Source: Pseudoalteromonas denitrificans DSM 6059 (GTDB lineage Bacteria; Pseudomonadota; Gammaproteobacteria; Enterobacterales; Alteromonadaceae). From it: DNA of 37,032 bases. The translations under genes and the position numbers were made by a program. Each line of letters opens with the position of its first letter. The first letter of the stretch is position 1. The notes beneath the pieces are model-generated. The model made no database searches. It was given only the letters and a program-made list of their open reading frames with translations, and was not told where the DNA came from. The DNA lies in NCBI RefSeq assembly GCF_900112265.1, contig NZ_FOLO01000051.1, positions 4,365-41,396 of the forward strand. Direction: 5' to 3'. Below, in pieces: positions 27,097 through 35,243 of the stretch.

Positions 27097-27137
27097 TGAC
27101 ACTGATTTTTTGTACAAGCAAGCCAAAAAATGTGTCA
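27097..27137. repeat. Imperfect inverted repeat
   Basis: TGACAC-TG-ATTTTTTG pairs with CAAAAAAT-G-TGTCA across an 11-nt loop, giving a 13-bp stem with a small bulge. It is adjacent to the larger hairpin at 27178-27223 and may belong to the same element or RNA. Confidence 0.5.
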
Positions 27138-27177
27138 TGTCGTCATTCTACTTAAGTATTTAAAATGCAGAGGGATG

Positions 27178-27223
27178 AAAAGTAGGCGTGACCCTTAGGG
27201 CTCAGCTGAAACAACCTACTTTT
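27178..27223. repeat. 9-bp stem hairpin with inner GC-rich dyad
   Basis: AAAAGTAGG (27178-27186) pairs exactly with CCTACTTTT (27215-27223). The 28-nt loop contains CCCTTAGGG, itself self-complementary. An additional CTACTT at 27149-27154 can compete for the AAGTAG strand. T runs follow on both strands, so terminator, attenuator or repeat element are all possible. Confidence 0.5.
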
Positions 27224-27258
27224 TGTTATTTCTAATTCATTTAGCATGACTAAACTTC

Positions 27259-27300
27259 AATTTTGCTTTGCCATAATTAACTTTAAAGCAAAGCAGAATT
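27259..27300 (-). terminator. Inverted repeat past the REC-GGDEF-EAL gene
   Basis: AATTTTGCTTTG (27259-27270) and CAAAGCAGAATT (27289-27300) pair with one mismatch, about 25 bp beyond the stop codon at 27324. On the minus strand the stem is followed by an imperfect T stretch, so this is a modest terminator candidate. Confidence 0.45.
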
Positions 27301-27323
27301 CATTCTTAAAAAAACAAAAAACG

Positions 27324-29819
27324 TTAGGCTAGTGATAAATTATCTTCTTTTAATGGAAATAATACGCTTAGTGCCTGAGGTTTACCTAAAAAATAGCCTT
27401 GTGCGTAATCAACATTAATATCGCTTAATAAATCAAGTATCGCTTCACTTTCAACAAACTCAGCAACTGTTTTTTTATTTAACGCCCCCGCAACCTCACA
27501 AATTGCTTTTACTAGGGCTAAATCAATTTTGTTATGCAGCATCTCTTTAACAAAAGAGCCATCAATTTTAACTGTGTCTGCAGGTAAGTTTTTGAGGTAT
27601 GCAAAAGTACTAAATCCAGTACCAAAGTCATCTATTGAAAAATCACAACCTAAATCCGACAAACGTTCAATCATATTTTGAGTCGCACTTAAATTTGACA
27701 AGGAAGCGCTTTCTGTTAATTCAAAAATAACCCTCTGAGGTTCAACATTAAAAGTCTTTAAAGTACCTTCAATGAGTGGCAATAGCCGTTTATCCCTAAA
27801 AGCCTGCGCAGAAAGGTTAATCGCGATTCTTTTTAGTTCAGGGTAATTAGCTAAATCTTTTAGGGCACAATTAACAACATGATGATCAAGTAAATTCATA
27901 TCATCAAACTTTTCAAGTGTTGGAATAAACTCATTCGGATAAATAAGTTTGCCCTCAACATTCAATCTAACTAAAGCCTCATAATAAGCAATTTCTTGTG
28001 TTTTAATATCAACCACGGGCTGGTAATGCATTTCTAAATGATCATTTTCCAATGCATAATGCAATATATGGATCCACTGCATATTACTTTGAAATTCATC
28101 ACTTTCTTTATCATCAGAAGTAAAGCAATGTACTTGATTTCGACCTTGGCCTTTTGCAACATATAACGCAATATCAGCACGTTGAAGATAAGTCTGTGCA
28201 CTTTTCTCCAAACCATCAATGATGCTGACGCCCACACTACAAGTCACTTTGTAAATTTTTTCATCAAATTGAAAATGGCCGGATGCAACATCTTTACATA
28301 TATTATCGGCTAGGCTTTTAGCAGCTTCTAATTCAGTGTAAGGTAATAAAATTGCAAACTCATCACCTCCAATACGACACAAAATATCACTTTTACGTAA
28401 TTTATTTTTTAATTGTTCAGAGATATCAGCTAATACTAAGTCCCCCTGACTGTGACCTTGCGTATCATTAATCGCTTTGAAATGATCTAAATCTAAATAT
28501 AATAACGCGTGCTGTTTTTGTTGTCTTTGTGCCAACAACGTAAATTCAATTAGCTTTTGATCAAAATAATGACGGTTATGCAATTGTGTCAATGGATCAT
28601 GCAATGCTTGATAAGCGAGTTTTTCTTCAGCCAATTTGCGTGTTGTAATATCATCTATGGTGACAGAGATAGTGACTTTATTTTTTTTGTCACAAATACG
28701 ATTAAAGCGTGCCTCTACCCAATGCTCTTTTTCTTTTCTATGTTTAAGTCTTAACTCTAATTTTTCTTTTTCTAAATCACCAGCCATTAACTTATCTAAT
28801 GCACTTTGGTAGGAATTAAGAGAGCATGATTCACTTAGAAAGTGTGACAAACATAAATTAAGTGCTTGTTCACAAGTATAACCCGTTAAATTTAACCAAG
28901 ACTGATTAACAAATCGTATACGACCTTTTCCATCTAATTCTAAAACACTGGTCGTTAAATTATCTAATAACCTTTGATGTGCTTGCGCAATTGAATTTTT
29001 AGCAGTCTCGTTTGTTTTTAATGTTGTAATTGTTTGAGCAAACTGTGCATTGCTGACTAAAAAATCATCTCTTCTCGCTGCAATATCAATCACTTTACGT
29101 AATTGCTCAGCTCTAAAGGGTTTACTAATAAAATCACACGCGCCTCTAAACATAAGTTCTTCAGCTAAATCCATAGAACCATGTGCAGTCATAACCACAA
29201 CGGTTTGATCTGGTTTTTGTAGCAAAATTTGATCTAGAACTTCAGTACCAGACATACCAGGTAACATGATATCTAATAAAACAATATCATAATTGTCTGC
29301 TTGCCACATTGCCAAACCTTGGGTGCCATCTTGTGCAATTTCAACAGTGAATTTGTGACGTAACATACGATAAACTAAGTCTGCTGTATCTTCAGCATCT
29401 TCAATTACGAGTATTTTATTTTGTATTAAATGACTTGTTATTGTTTGATAATGAGATAACAGATGTGGAATTTGATGATAATTTTCATATGGTAGAATAT
29501 GGTTAATGCCAAATTCTCTCGCCGTAGTTTCTGCTATTCGCTCACACCAAGTTGAAGCAAGCATAATAAAAGGCGTATCGGCCTTACAATTAAAGACCCC
29601 TGACCTTACTAACCTGACCAAACGCCAACCATCCAGTTGACCTATGTCTATATCACTGATCACGCAAGCGATATTTTCTGTTTTCAATACACTCGCAGCA
29701 AACTTACCATCATGCGCTTCTATGATGTCATATTGACTATTTTCACCAACAAATGCTTTTAATTTTTCTCGTAATTTAGCATTTGAATGCACTAACAATA
29801 ATTGCAGCCCGATAGGCAT
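27324..29819 (-). CDS. REC-REC-PAS-GGDEF-EAL response regulator
   Basis: I place the start at ATG 29819 (831 residues); a TTG 12 codons earlier has no ribosome site. The first receiver (about 5-120) keeps Asp56 but lacks the acidic pair (LLVHSN) and the lysine-proline motif, so it is probably degenerate. The second receiver (135-250) is complete with Glu140/Asp141, Asp183 and Lys233-Pro. A PAS (about 285-395) follows. GGDEF is intact at 484-488 with RxxD at 475-478. The EAL domain has Glu614-Ala-Leu, FELTESASL, DDFGTGFSTFAYLKNLP and VAEFVES. No membrane segment is present. It could be the output of a nearby kinase such as that at 21359, but nothing in the sequence proves this. Confidence 0.92.
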   Translation of the reverse strand: MPIGLQLLLVHSNAKLREKLKAFVGENSQYDIIEAHDGKFAASVLKTENIACVISDIDIGQLDGWRLVRLVRSGVFNCKADTPFIMLASTWCERIAETTAREFGINHILPYENYHQIPHLLSHYQTITSHLIQNKILVIEDAEDTADLVYRMLRHKFTVEIAQDGTQGLAMWQADNYDIVLLDIMLPGMSGTEVLDQILLQKPDQTVVVMTAHGSMDLAEELMFRGACDFISKPFRAEQLRKVIDIAARRDDFLVSNAQFAQTITTLKTNETAKNSIAQAHQRLLDNLTTSVLELDGKGRIRFVNQSWLNLTGYTCEQALNLCLSHFLSESCSLNSYQSALDKLMAGDLEKEKLELRLKHRKEKEHWVEARFNRICDKKNKVTISVTIDDITTRKLAEEKLAYQALHDPLTQLHNRHYFDQKLIEFTLLAQRQQKQHALLYLDLDHFKAINDTQGHSQGDLVLADISEQLKNKLRKSDILCRIGGDEFAILLPYTELEAAKSLADNICKDVASGHFQFDEKIYKVTCSVGVSIIDGLEKSAQTYLQRADIALYVAKGQGRNQVHCFTSDDKESDEFQSNMQWIHILHYALENDHLEMHYQPVVDIKTQEIAYYEALVRLNVEGKLIYPNEFIPTLEKFDDMNLLDHHVVNCALKDLANYPELKRIAINLSAQAFRDKRLLPLIEGTLKTFNVEPQRVIFELTESASLSNLSATQNMIERLSDLGCDFSIDDFGTGFSTFAYLKNLPADTVKIDGSFVKEMLHNKIDLALVKAICEVAGALNKKTVAEFVESEAILDLLSDINVDYAQGYFLGKPQALSVLFPLKEDNLSLA

Positions 29820-30310
29820 ACTGAATAACCTATAACCCTGAAAGGTTGAAAACAAAAAGTAATTTGCATATTAGCATGCCCGATTTTAGTTACAACCTTA
29901 TTTTCATTTTTGCCTATAAAGACGAAACTTTTAACGTAAATCTTTGTTTTAAAACAAGTGTTGTTTCTATATTTGCAATAGTATTATTGCTTTAAAATAT
30001 TAAACAGACTGAAGTTGAGGTAATGAATTTCATAACTAATTGAAAAAATTATCTTTTCATTTAAATTTTTTGTTAGTGAATTTAGTAACACATTTATACT
30101 CGTTTAAGGGTTAACAAGGTATTATGACTTACCTAATACCTTACTATTCATAGTGAATATCACAATTAAAACTTCTAAAATAGTTTAACTATCTAAAATA
30201 GCTCAATCCAAATTCAGGTTAACAAAAAATTCAATTTCTTAGTTAATAGAAATAACGTTATAGTAATTTTAAAATATTGATTAAAAATAATAATTAAAAA
30301 ATGGATCATC
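29820..30310. other. Divergent AT-rich intergenic region
   Basis: About 490 bases between divergent genes, so promoters for both are expected. Very AT-rich, without a coding frame of note. AAGGTATT (30116-30123) and AATACCTT (30135-30142) form a perfect 8-bp dyad without T runs, a possible operator. Nothing else stands out. Confidence 0.5.
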
Positions 30311-31186
30311 ATGTATAAAGACTTTGATTTAGCCAACTTAGAACGTGAGTACTCGCCTAGTAGCTGTATTGACGATATAAATGTATATATCAATAAGTAC
30401 ATTAGCCTCAGTAAAGAAGCTAACGAAAACGCAAAAAAAAATAAATCTCTTAAGGCTGATTTAAGTTACGGGAAGAATTCAGATGAACTGATAGATTTAT
30501 ATCTACCTACCAAAGGAAATAATCGAAAGTTACAGGTATATATACACGGGGGATATTGGCAAGCGCTGACTAAGGCTGAGTCATCTTTTGCAGCCACCAA
30601 CTTTCAACAGCATGGATGTTATTTTGCTGTGATCAATTACAGCCTAGCGCCCAACGCAAGTCTAAGTGAAATTGTTGAACAAAATAAACGCGCCATTGCC
30701 TGGCTATTTTCAAATGCCGAAGCACTCGGGTTTGATGCCAGTGAAATTTATTTATCTGGCAGCTCTGCAGGGGGTCATTTAGCTATGATGATGCTGCAAA
30801 CTTTATGGTCGGATTACGTAGAAAACAGCAAAAGTAATCAACTTATTAAAGGTGTTTGCGCTGTCAGTGGTATTTACGATCTCACCCCTATAGCACACAC
30901 CTATATCAACGAACCGCTACAATTGACGGCCACTGAAATTGAAAAAAATAGCCCTTTAAACAATTCATTATTAAATACTTGCCCTGTGGTTTTTGCCTTT
31001 GGCGAACAAGAAACGTCAGAATTCAAACGCCAAACAAGTGAGATGCTGATGAAATTAAGCCAAGCAGGCATTGAAGTTTCTTGTAATGAAATTACCAACC
31101 GAAATCATTTTGATATTATTTTAGATTTATCTGATCCAAACAGCTGGTTATGTCATCAAGTATTTCGTCAAATGAAGTTAATATAG
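30311..31186 (+). CDS. Alpha/beta hydrolase, likely kynurenine formamidase (arylformamidase)
   Basis: A 291-residue cytoplasmic hydrolase. Residues 79-83 read HGGYW, the oxyanion-hole signature of alpha/beta-fold kynurenine formamidases. The nucleophile elbow GSSAG has Ser152, and His266 in NRNHFD completes the triad with an acid near FGEQETSEF. This class removes the formyl group from N-formylkynurenine, the product of tryptophan dioxygenase. A gene for that dioxygenase lies 4 kb away, which supports the call. The gene is convergent with the LysR gene rather than within the operon. A general esterase is the alternative. ATG 30311 has only a weak ribosome site. Confidence 0.85.
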   Translation: MYKDFDLANLEREYSPSSCIDDINVYINKYISLSKEANENAKKNKSLKADLSYGKNSDELIDLYLPTKGNNRKLQVYIHGGYWQALTKAESSFAATNFQQHGCYFAVINYSLAPNASLSEIVEQNKRAIAWLFSNAEALGFDASEIYLSGSSAGGHLAMMMLQTLWSDYVENSKSNQLIKGVCAVSGIYDLTPIAHTYINEPLQLTATEIEKNSPLNNSLLNTCPVVFAFGEQETSEFKRQTSEMLMKLSQAGIEVSCNEITNRNHFDIILDLSDPNSWLCHQVFRQMKLI

Positions 31187-31189
31187 TTT

Positions 31190-31330
31190 ATATACCCGTG
31201 ACCATTCATAAAGTAGGGCTTTAGTAAACTGAACCTGAGTGAGATTATAAACGCGAAAATTAACTTATTGCTATTCTCCTCTTTTAGTTTTCACAATAAA
31301 GAAGATGACTTAGATTGTTTACGGGTATAT
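31190..31330. repeat. 141-bp segment bounded by 10-bp inverted repeats
   Basis: ATATACCCGT (31190-31199) and ACGGGTATAT (31321-31330) are exact reverse complements at the ends of the whole gap between two convergent genes. The inside is not symmetrical. It could be a miniature mobile element or a long-loop terminator. No clear target duplication flanks it. Confidence 0.4.
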
Positions 31331-31340
31331 CAAAATCAAT

Positions 31341-32267
31341 TTACTGCACAAGATCTGCACGCTCTTGAAGAATTTGGGTCAGTAATTTAACTGGCTTAAT
31401 CATTTTATTTTGCTTGAGATATACCAAGTGCCAATAAATTTTCAAACCAGACTTGCCCAATTTTACCGTTTTTATCTCATTATTGAATAAGTAAGCTTCT
31501 ATCAAACGCTCTGACATTATGGTCAAACCCATATTTGCTTTAACTAATTCTATAATCGCTTCGTTAAAACCCACTTGAAGCACTTTCCTGGGTAATATTT
31601 TTTTAGGTTTGAAAAATAATTCATATTCTCTGTCTTTTTCAGGCACAGTAGAGTTTGTGATATACACTTCATCTGAAAACTCTTCGGCTTCTAAATAGTG
31701 TTTACTTGCGTTTTTATGTTTAGAAGATAAACAAGCCAATAGTTCATCTTGTAAAATAAAACTTGCGCTACAAGCCTCATCTAAGGTGAGCCGCTTTTTA
31801 GGGCTAGAGATCATTGCAATATCTATATCACCTCGCAACAAAGCAGCCATAGGCTCATGGGTTGTATTTGCAGTGACTTCTAATTCAATATTTGGCAGTG
31901 CTTCATTAAAAGTATTTATGGCAAAAGGTAGCCATTTAAAAGAAGCATAATGAGGTGTGCCAATCCTTAATACCTGTTCAATTCCCTCAGCAAGTAACGA
32001 AATATCATATTCTGCCCTTTCTAATTCTTCCAGAATCTTTTGCGCTGAATCTAATAAACGTTTACCAGCACTGGTAATAATAAGTTTTCGGCCTTTACGA
32101 ATAAATAAATGAGTTTTTAAACGACGCTCGGCTTCTCTGATCCTATTTGTTAACGCAGGCTGAGTGATAAATAAAGCCTGCGCTGCTTCTTTTACTGTGG
32201 CCGCTTGATCTATAGTGCAAATCATTTTCAGATGACTAATATTAAGTTGGCATTTATTAATATTCAT
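31341..32267 (-). CDS. LysR-family transcriptional regulator
   Basis: A 308-residue regulator with an N-terminal winged helix (about 9-68), including VKEAAQALFITQPALTNRIREAE as recognition region, and a periplasmic-binding-like effector domain. The effector part begins near LRIGTPHYASFKWLPFAI and resembles MetR-type regulators more than the CatR or BenM type. It is the last gene of the minus-strand tryptophan operon, 14 bp after the asparaginase-like gene, so it may regulate its own operon. The effector is unknown; a tryptophan-derived compound such as kynurenine is a guess from context. Confidence 0.92.
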   Translation of the reverse strand: MNINKCQLNISHLKMICTIDQAATVKEAAQALFITQPALTNRIREAERRLKTHLFIRKGRKLIITSAGKRLLDSAQKILEELERAEYDISLLAEGIEQVLRIGTPHYASFKWLPFAINTFNEALPNIELEVTANTTHEPMAALLRGDIDIAMISSPKKRLTLDEACSASFILQDELLACLSSKHKNASKHYLEAEEFSDEVYITNSTVPEKDREYELFFKPKKILPRKVLQVGFNEAIIELVKANMGLTIMSERLIEAYLFNNEIKTVKLGKSGLKIYWHLVYLKQNKMIKPVKLLTQILQERADLVQ

Positions 32268-32281
32268 TATGTGTGATTAAC

Positions 32282-33190
32282 CTAAGGTAAAATACTGTCA
32301 CTTACATAAGCCACTTGTTCTTGGTTACACTCCTCTACTTGCCAATCAAAACCCAGTGATGCCAGAATTTTTTGTGCTATTAATTTCATTGTTTGTTCAT
32401 CACGACCATGGGCTACTTTTAATACCACACCTAACCCTTCAGGATAAGATTCATCTTTTATAGCCAATCCTAACAAACCATCCGCTCCTTCTTTGGCTAA
32501 TACTTTTCCTTGAGTCGCTAACATAATGTCACTATCCATGCGGTTATCACCGCCAATAAACCAAGGCTGTTTTGTCATTGCTGACCAAATCCAATCGCTG
32601 TCACTGGTTTTTGCTAAATAAGAGAAGCTGCGAGCTAAATCAGATACGTGGTGCCCTAATGTAGGTAACCCGCACCCATCAGGGCAGGCAATTAAGCTTT
32701 GTTGACTCAAACCCATAGCGTATTCAAGCTCGCTCATATACGCCTTATGATAAGGATGATTTTGACTCAAATAATTATCTGTAGGCCAACCTTTTTTCAT
32801 GCAACCTAAAATAATGCCTGCGTGCTTTCCCGAGCAAGGATGATGCCAGCGGCTTTGTTCATCAGAACCACCCAGTGCAGCAGATATTGGCGTTTGTAAT
32901 TTACCCCAGTCACTTTGTTTTAATAAGCTTTGTGCCATTGCAATATGCTTTTGTGTGCCACTATGGGAGGCGATAGAAATTGCTTGCTGTTCAGCAGTGA
33001 AATCTTTTAATTCATCTTTGAATACTTTCATCTGAAATGGCTTCATGAGTGAGCGGCCATAAATAAGCGGGTCATCACCTAAGCTATGGATCACTTTATC
33101 ACCATGCACCCAACACAATGCACCATGTACTAAAATTTCGGCGATATTGGCTCTTTTTCTCTCAAATAATATATCAAACTGTGAGGCCAC
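32282..33190 (-). CDS. Asparaginase-II-type amidohydrolase (R. etli type)
   Basis: Starts at GTG 33190, with AAGGA 7 nt upstream inside the end of the preceding gene; only 2 nt separate it from the monooxygenase stop. The 302 residues match the asparaginase_II family. The Ser47-x-x-Lys50 pair is in RSLMKPFQ, and SHSGTQKH follows. Cys119 is in CSGKHAGI, and Cys169 and Cys173 in CPDGCGLP. The KEGADGLLG segment comes later. Family members hydrolyse L-asparagine, but the close coupling to a flavin monooxygenase and tryptophan dioxygenase suggests a different amide substrate here. That is inference; plain asparaginase remains possible. Confidence 0.88.
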   Translation of the reverse strand: MASQFDILFERKRANIAEILVHGALCWVHGDKVIHSLGDDPLIYGRSLMKPFQMKVFKDELKDFTAEQQAISIASHSGTQKHIAMAQSLLKQSDWGKLQTPISAALGGSDEQSRWHHPCSGKHAGIILGCMKKGWPTDNYLSQNHPYHKAYMSELEYAMGLSQQSLIACPDGCGLPTLGHHVSDLARSFSYLAKTSDSDWIWSAMTKQPWFIGGDNRMDSDIMLATQGKVLAKEGADGLLGLAIKDESYPEGLGVVLKVAHGRDEQTMKLIAQKILASLGFDWQVEECNQEQVAYVSDSILP

Positions 33191-33192
33191 TA

Positions 33193-34419
33193 TTAATTCC
33201 TTAACTCTGGTAAAACATGTTCAGCAACTAAGTGCATGCTCTTTTTCACGTCATCATTATTATGATTACTAAAATCAAACCATAACATCACTCTATCATC
33301 TTGATGAAAGCGTTCACGCATTTGTTGAATAATTGCAGTTGGACTACCACACAAGGTATTGCTTACCGCTGAGTCTATTTTATTTTGGTCTATTGTGCCT
33401 TCCATTGCCTGCCAATAATTTACCATGGCGCTTTTTGCTTGCTGTTGTGCTCTGACACATTTTTCATTTTCATCCGCATCATGATCATTATTGATAAATA
33501 TCATAGAAGTACGCGGCATCATATCTCGCTGCCATTCACCACCATCAGGATGATACCAATTTTTCATATTCTCATGGGTTTGCTCTATAACGTCATTTGA
33601 TGTGATTGAAAGGTTAAACACTGAGCAAGGCAATATTTCATTAGCAAGTTTTTGCGCGTGCGGATCATGACTACCAATAACCAGTTGTAATAAACTAAAA
33701 TCAATATCTTGAGGCACTATCCCTAATTTTTCAAACTGCCAAAATGCAGGAATATAAATACCTTGTTCTTTTGCATCTTCATTATATACATTCGCTTGTA
33801 ATGCATCCTTCCAAGTTTCTTCAGATCGAAATGCATCACGACCTAGAATAATAGATTTAATATCATCAGAGCTAATAACCTCTCCTTTAAGCAAGCGCAA
33901 GAATATCTCAACACCTTGTAAAAATATTTTACCCTTTAAACTCGGCCAAACACCCTTTTCAAACGCATTACGTGGTGCAATACCAAAAGGCGCTGATTGA
34001 TACGGAAAACGCCCTGAAGCAAAACCTAAAAAGAGTTTACGCTTTTCTGCTTCGTTCAAAGCGTGCAACGCTATAAAATATTTGGTTGCTTCAGCTTTTG
34101 TAATTGGACCGCCACCTGATAAAAGGTTCATTATCGCAGAGCCAACATTGATATTTTTAGTACATGAAAAAATACGATGCGCCAACTGAAAAATATCACA
34201 ATTAAGCCCAATTTCACCTTTAAAATTTGGTACGACTGCATTTGGATTTTCTTTTTGCACTTGCACCGAAAAATGAGACTCAGCTATCCAAGCGGTTTCA
34301 AAACCTAAGGTATCGGCTAACTTTATTTGATCAAAAAAGTGTTGCAACATTTGCGTTTCGGTGGGAATAAAATCACCTACCTGAGACTGGCAAATTGAAA
34401 AAAAGATATCAAATTTCAT
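33193..34419 (-). CDS. Luciferase-like flavin-dependent monooxygenase
   Basis: A 408-residue member of the luciferase-like monooxygenase class, TIM-barrel enzymes that use reduced FMN supplied by a partner reductase. Visible are FFDQIKLADTLGFETAWIAESHF at the N terminus, the NINVGSAIMNL strand, RKLFLGFASGRFPYQSAPFG and the C-terminal CGSPTAIIQQMRERF. AAGGA lies 6 nt before the ATG. A Fre-like flavin reductase gene lies 70 bp upstream, so the two form a two-component system. The substrate is unknown; position between tryptophan dioxygenase and an amidohydrolase points to a tryptophan-derived aromatic or amide. It is not a light-emitting LuxA by context, since no luxB or fatty-acid reductase genes are near. 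Confidence 0.9.
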   Translation of the reverse strand: MKFDIFFSICQSQVGDFIPTETQMLQHFFDQIKLADTLGFETAWIAESHFSVQVQKENPNAVVPNFKGEIGLNCDIFQLAHRIFSCTKNINVGSAIMNLLSGGGPITKAEATKYFIALHALNEAEKRKLFLGFASGRFPYQSAPFGIAPRNAFEKGVWPSLKGKIFLQGVEIFLRLLKGEVISSDDIKSIILGRDAFRSEETWKDALQANVYNEDAKEQGIYIPAFWQFEKLGIVPQDIDFSLLQLVIGSHDPHAQKLANEILPCSVFNLSITSNDVIEQTHENMKNWYHPDGGEWQRDMMPRTSMIFINNDHDADENEKCVRAQQQAKSAMVNYWQAMEGTIDQNKIDSAVSNTLCGSPTAIIQQMRERFHQDDRVMLWFDFSNHNNDDVKKSMHLVAEHVLPELRN

Positions 34420-34489
34420 TGGTTGTCCTTACAAAAGCATTACCAGGAGTACATTATTTGCTCCTGTCATTTTGATATTAAAATTTAAG

Positions 34490-35203
34490 TTATTTAATAA
34501 AGGCAAAAGCATCCGCAAACATATGTTCTCTAAGCGCACCTTGCTTAATGAAGTCATCACGTACCAGGCCTATCATATCGAAGCGTCCAGCCATATAAAT
34601 ATCGTAAGGTTCAAGTGACATGATGTCTTTCATAACCGCTTGATGCACATAACCCCTATAACCTTGCCAATTGTCATCAGCACGCTCAACAACGGGTATA
34701 AAAGTAAAGTTTTTATGCCCGTTTGCCCAAGTTTGCATTTCATCATGTGCATACAAAGCGGAATGCTCTTTTACGCCCCAGTAAAAAAATACAGTCCTAG
34801 TACAGCCAATTTCAGCCAAGTGATCGGCCATAGATTTAACATAAGAAAACCCTGTGCCACCAGCTAACATGATAATAGGTCTATCACTATTTTCTCTTAA
34901 TTGTGAATGCCCTAAGCCCACTTCAATATTCACCTGAGTGTGATTATCATAATGCTTTTGCAAATGTGCCAATGACTCCATCGCATACGAATCAGCATGA
35001 GATGCACCAATATGCAATTCAAGTAAGTCAGTTTGGCTTGGACGACTGGCAATAGAAAAAGCACGTTTATCTTTTTCACCTAATACCAGCTGTAAATATT
35101 GCCCAGCAAAAAACGTTGCACTGTGTTCAGGTTTGAGTTTAACTTTAAAAACACACTCAGTCAGTGCGTCAATAGACACGACATTTGCCTTTAGTGTTTG
35201 CAT
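34490..35203 (-). CDS. NAD(P)H-flavin reductase (Fre/LuxG family)
   Basis: A 237-residue cytoplasmic reductase that makes free reduced flavin from NAD(P)H. It has the flavin-binding KRAFSIASRP motif (RxFS), LLELHIGAS, the nucleotide-binding AGGTGFSYVKSMADH and the C-terminal YMAGRFDMIGLVRDDF. This is the full pattern of E. coli Fre and of LuxG. There is no iron-sulfur domain. It stands between tryptophan dioxygenase and the luciferase-like monooxygenase in one operon, so its natural role is probably to feed reduced FMN to that monooxygenase. An additional housekeeping role cannot be excluded. Confidence 0.92.
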   Translation of the reverse strand: MQTLKANVVSIDALTECVFKVKLKPEHSATFFAGQYLQLVLGEKDKRAFSIASRPSQTDLLELHIGASHADSYAMESLAHLQKHYDNHTQVNIEVGLGHSQLRENSDRPIIMLAGGTGFSYVKSMADHLAEIGCTRTVFFYWGVKEHSALYAHDEMQTWANGHKNFTFIPVVERADDNWQGYRGYVHQAVMKDIMSLEPYDIYMAGRFDMIGLVRDDFIKQGALREHMFADAFAFIK

Positions 35204-35243
35204 TGTAAAACCTCATTCATAACTAAATAGCCCAGAGTTACAG

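Larger units (their letters stand above)
26898..27323. other. Structured intergenic region
   Basis: About 425 bases between two minus-strand genes, with no convincing coding frame. The part 27097-27223 is richer in secondary structure and GC than its surroundings, with two strong dyads listed separately. A third repeat lies at 27259-27300, next to the end of the upstream gene. Confidence 0.6.

Noticed and set aside
27081..27245. Thiamine diphosphate riboswitch upstream of the thiamine-dependent enzyme
   Set aside because: The conserved THI-element sequences (CTGAGA and the second conserved box) are not found in order on either strand, and such enzymes are not usual targets.
29820..29855. TTG start of the REC-REC-PAS-GGDEF-EAL protein at 29855
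   Set aside because: No ribosome site; the ATG at 29819 begins just before the receiver fold.
33193..35203. Bioluminescence (lux) genes
   Set aside because: The monooxygenase and Fre-like reductase resemble the classes, but no luxA/luxB pair or luxCDE fatty-acid reductase genes are present.
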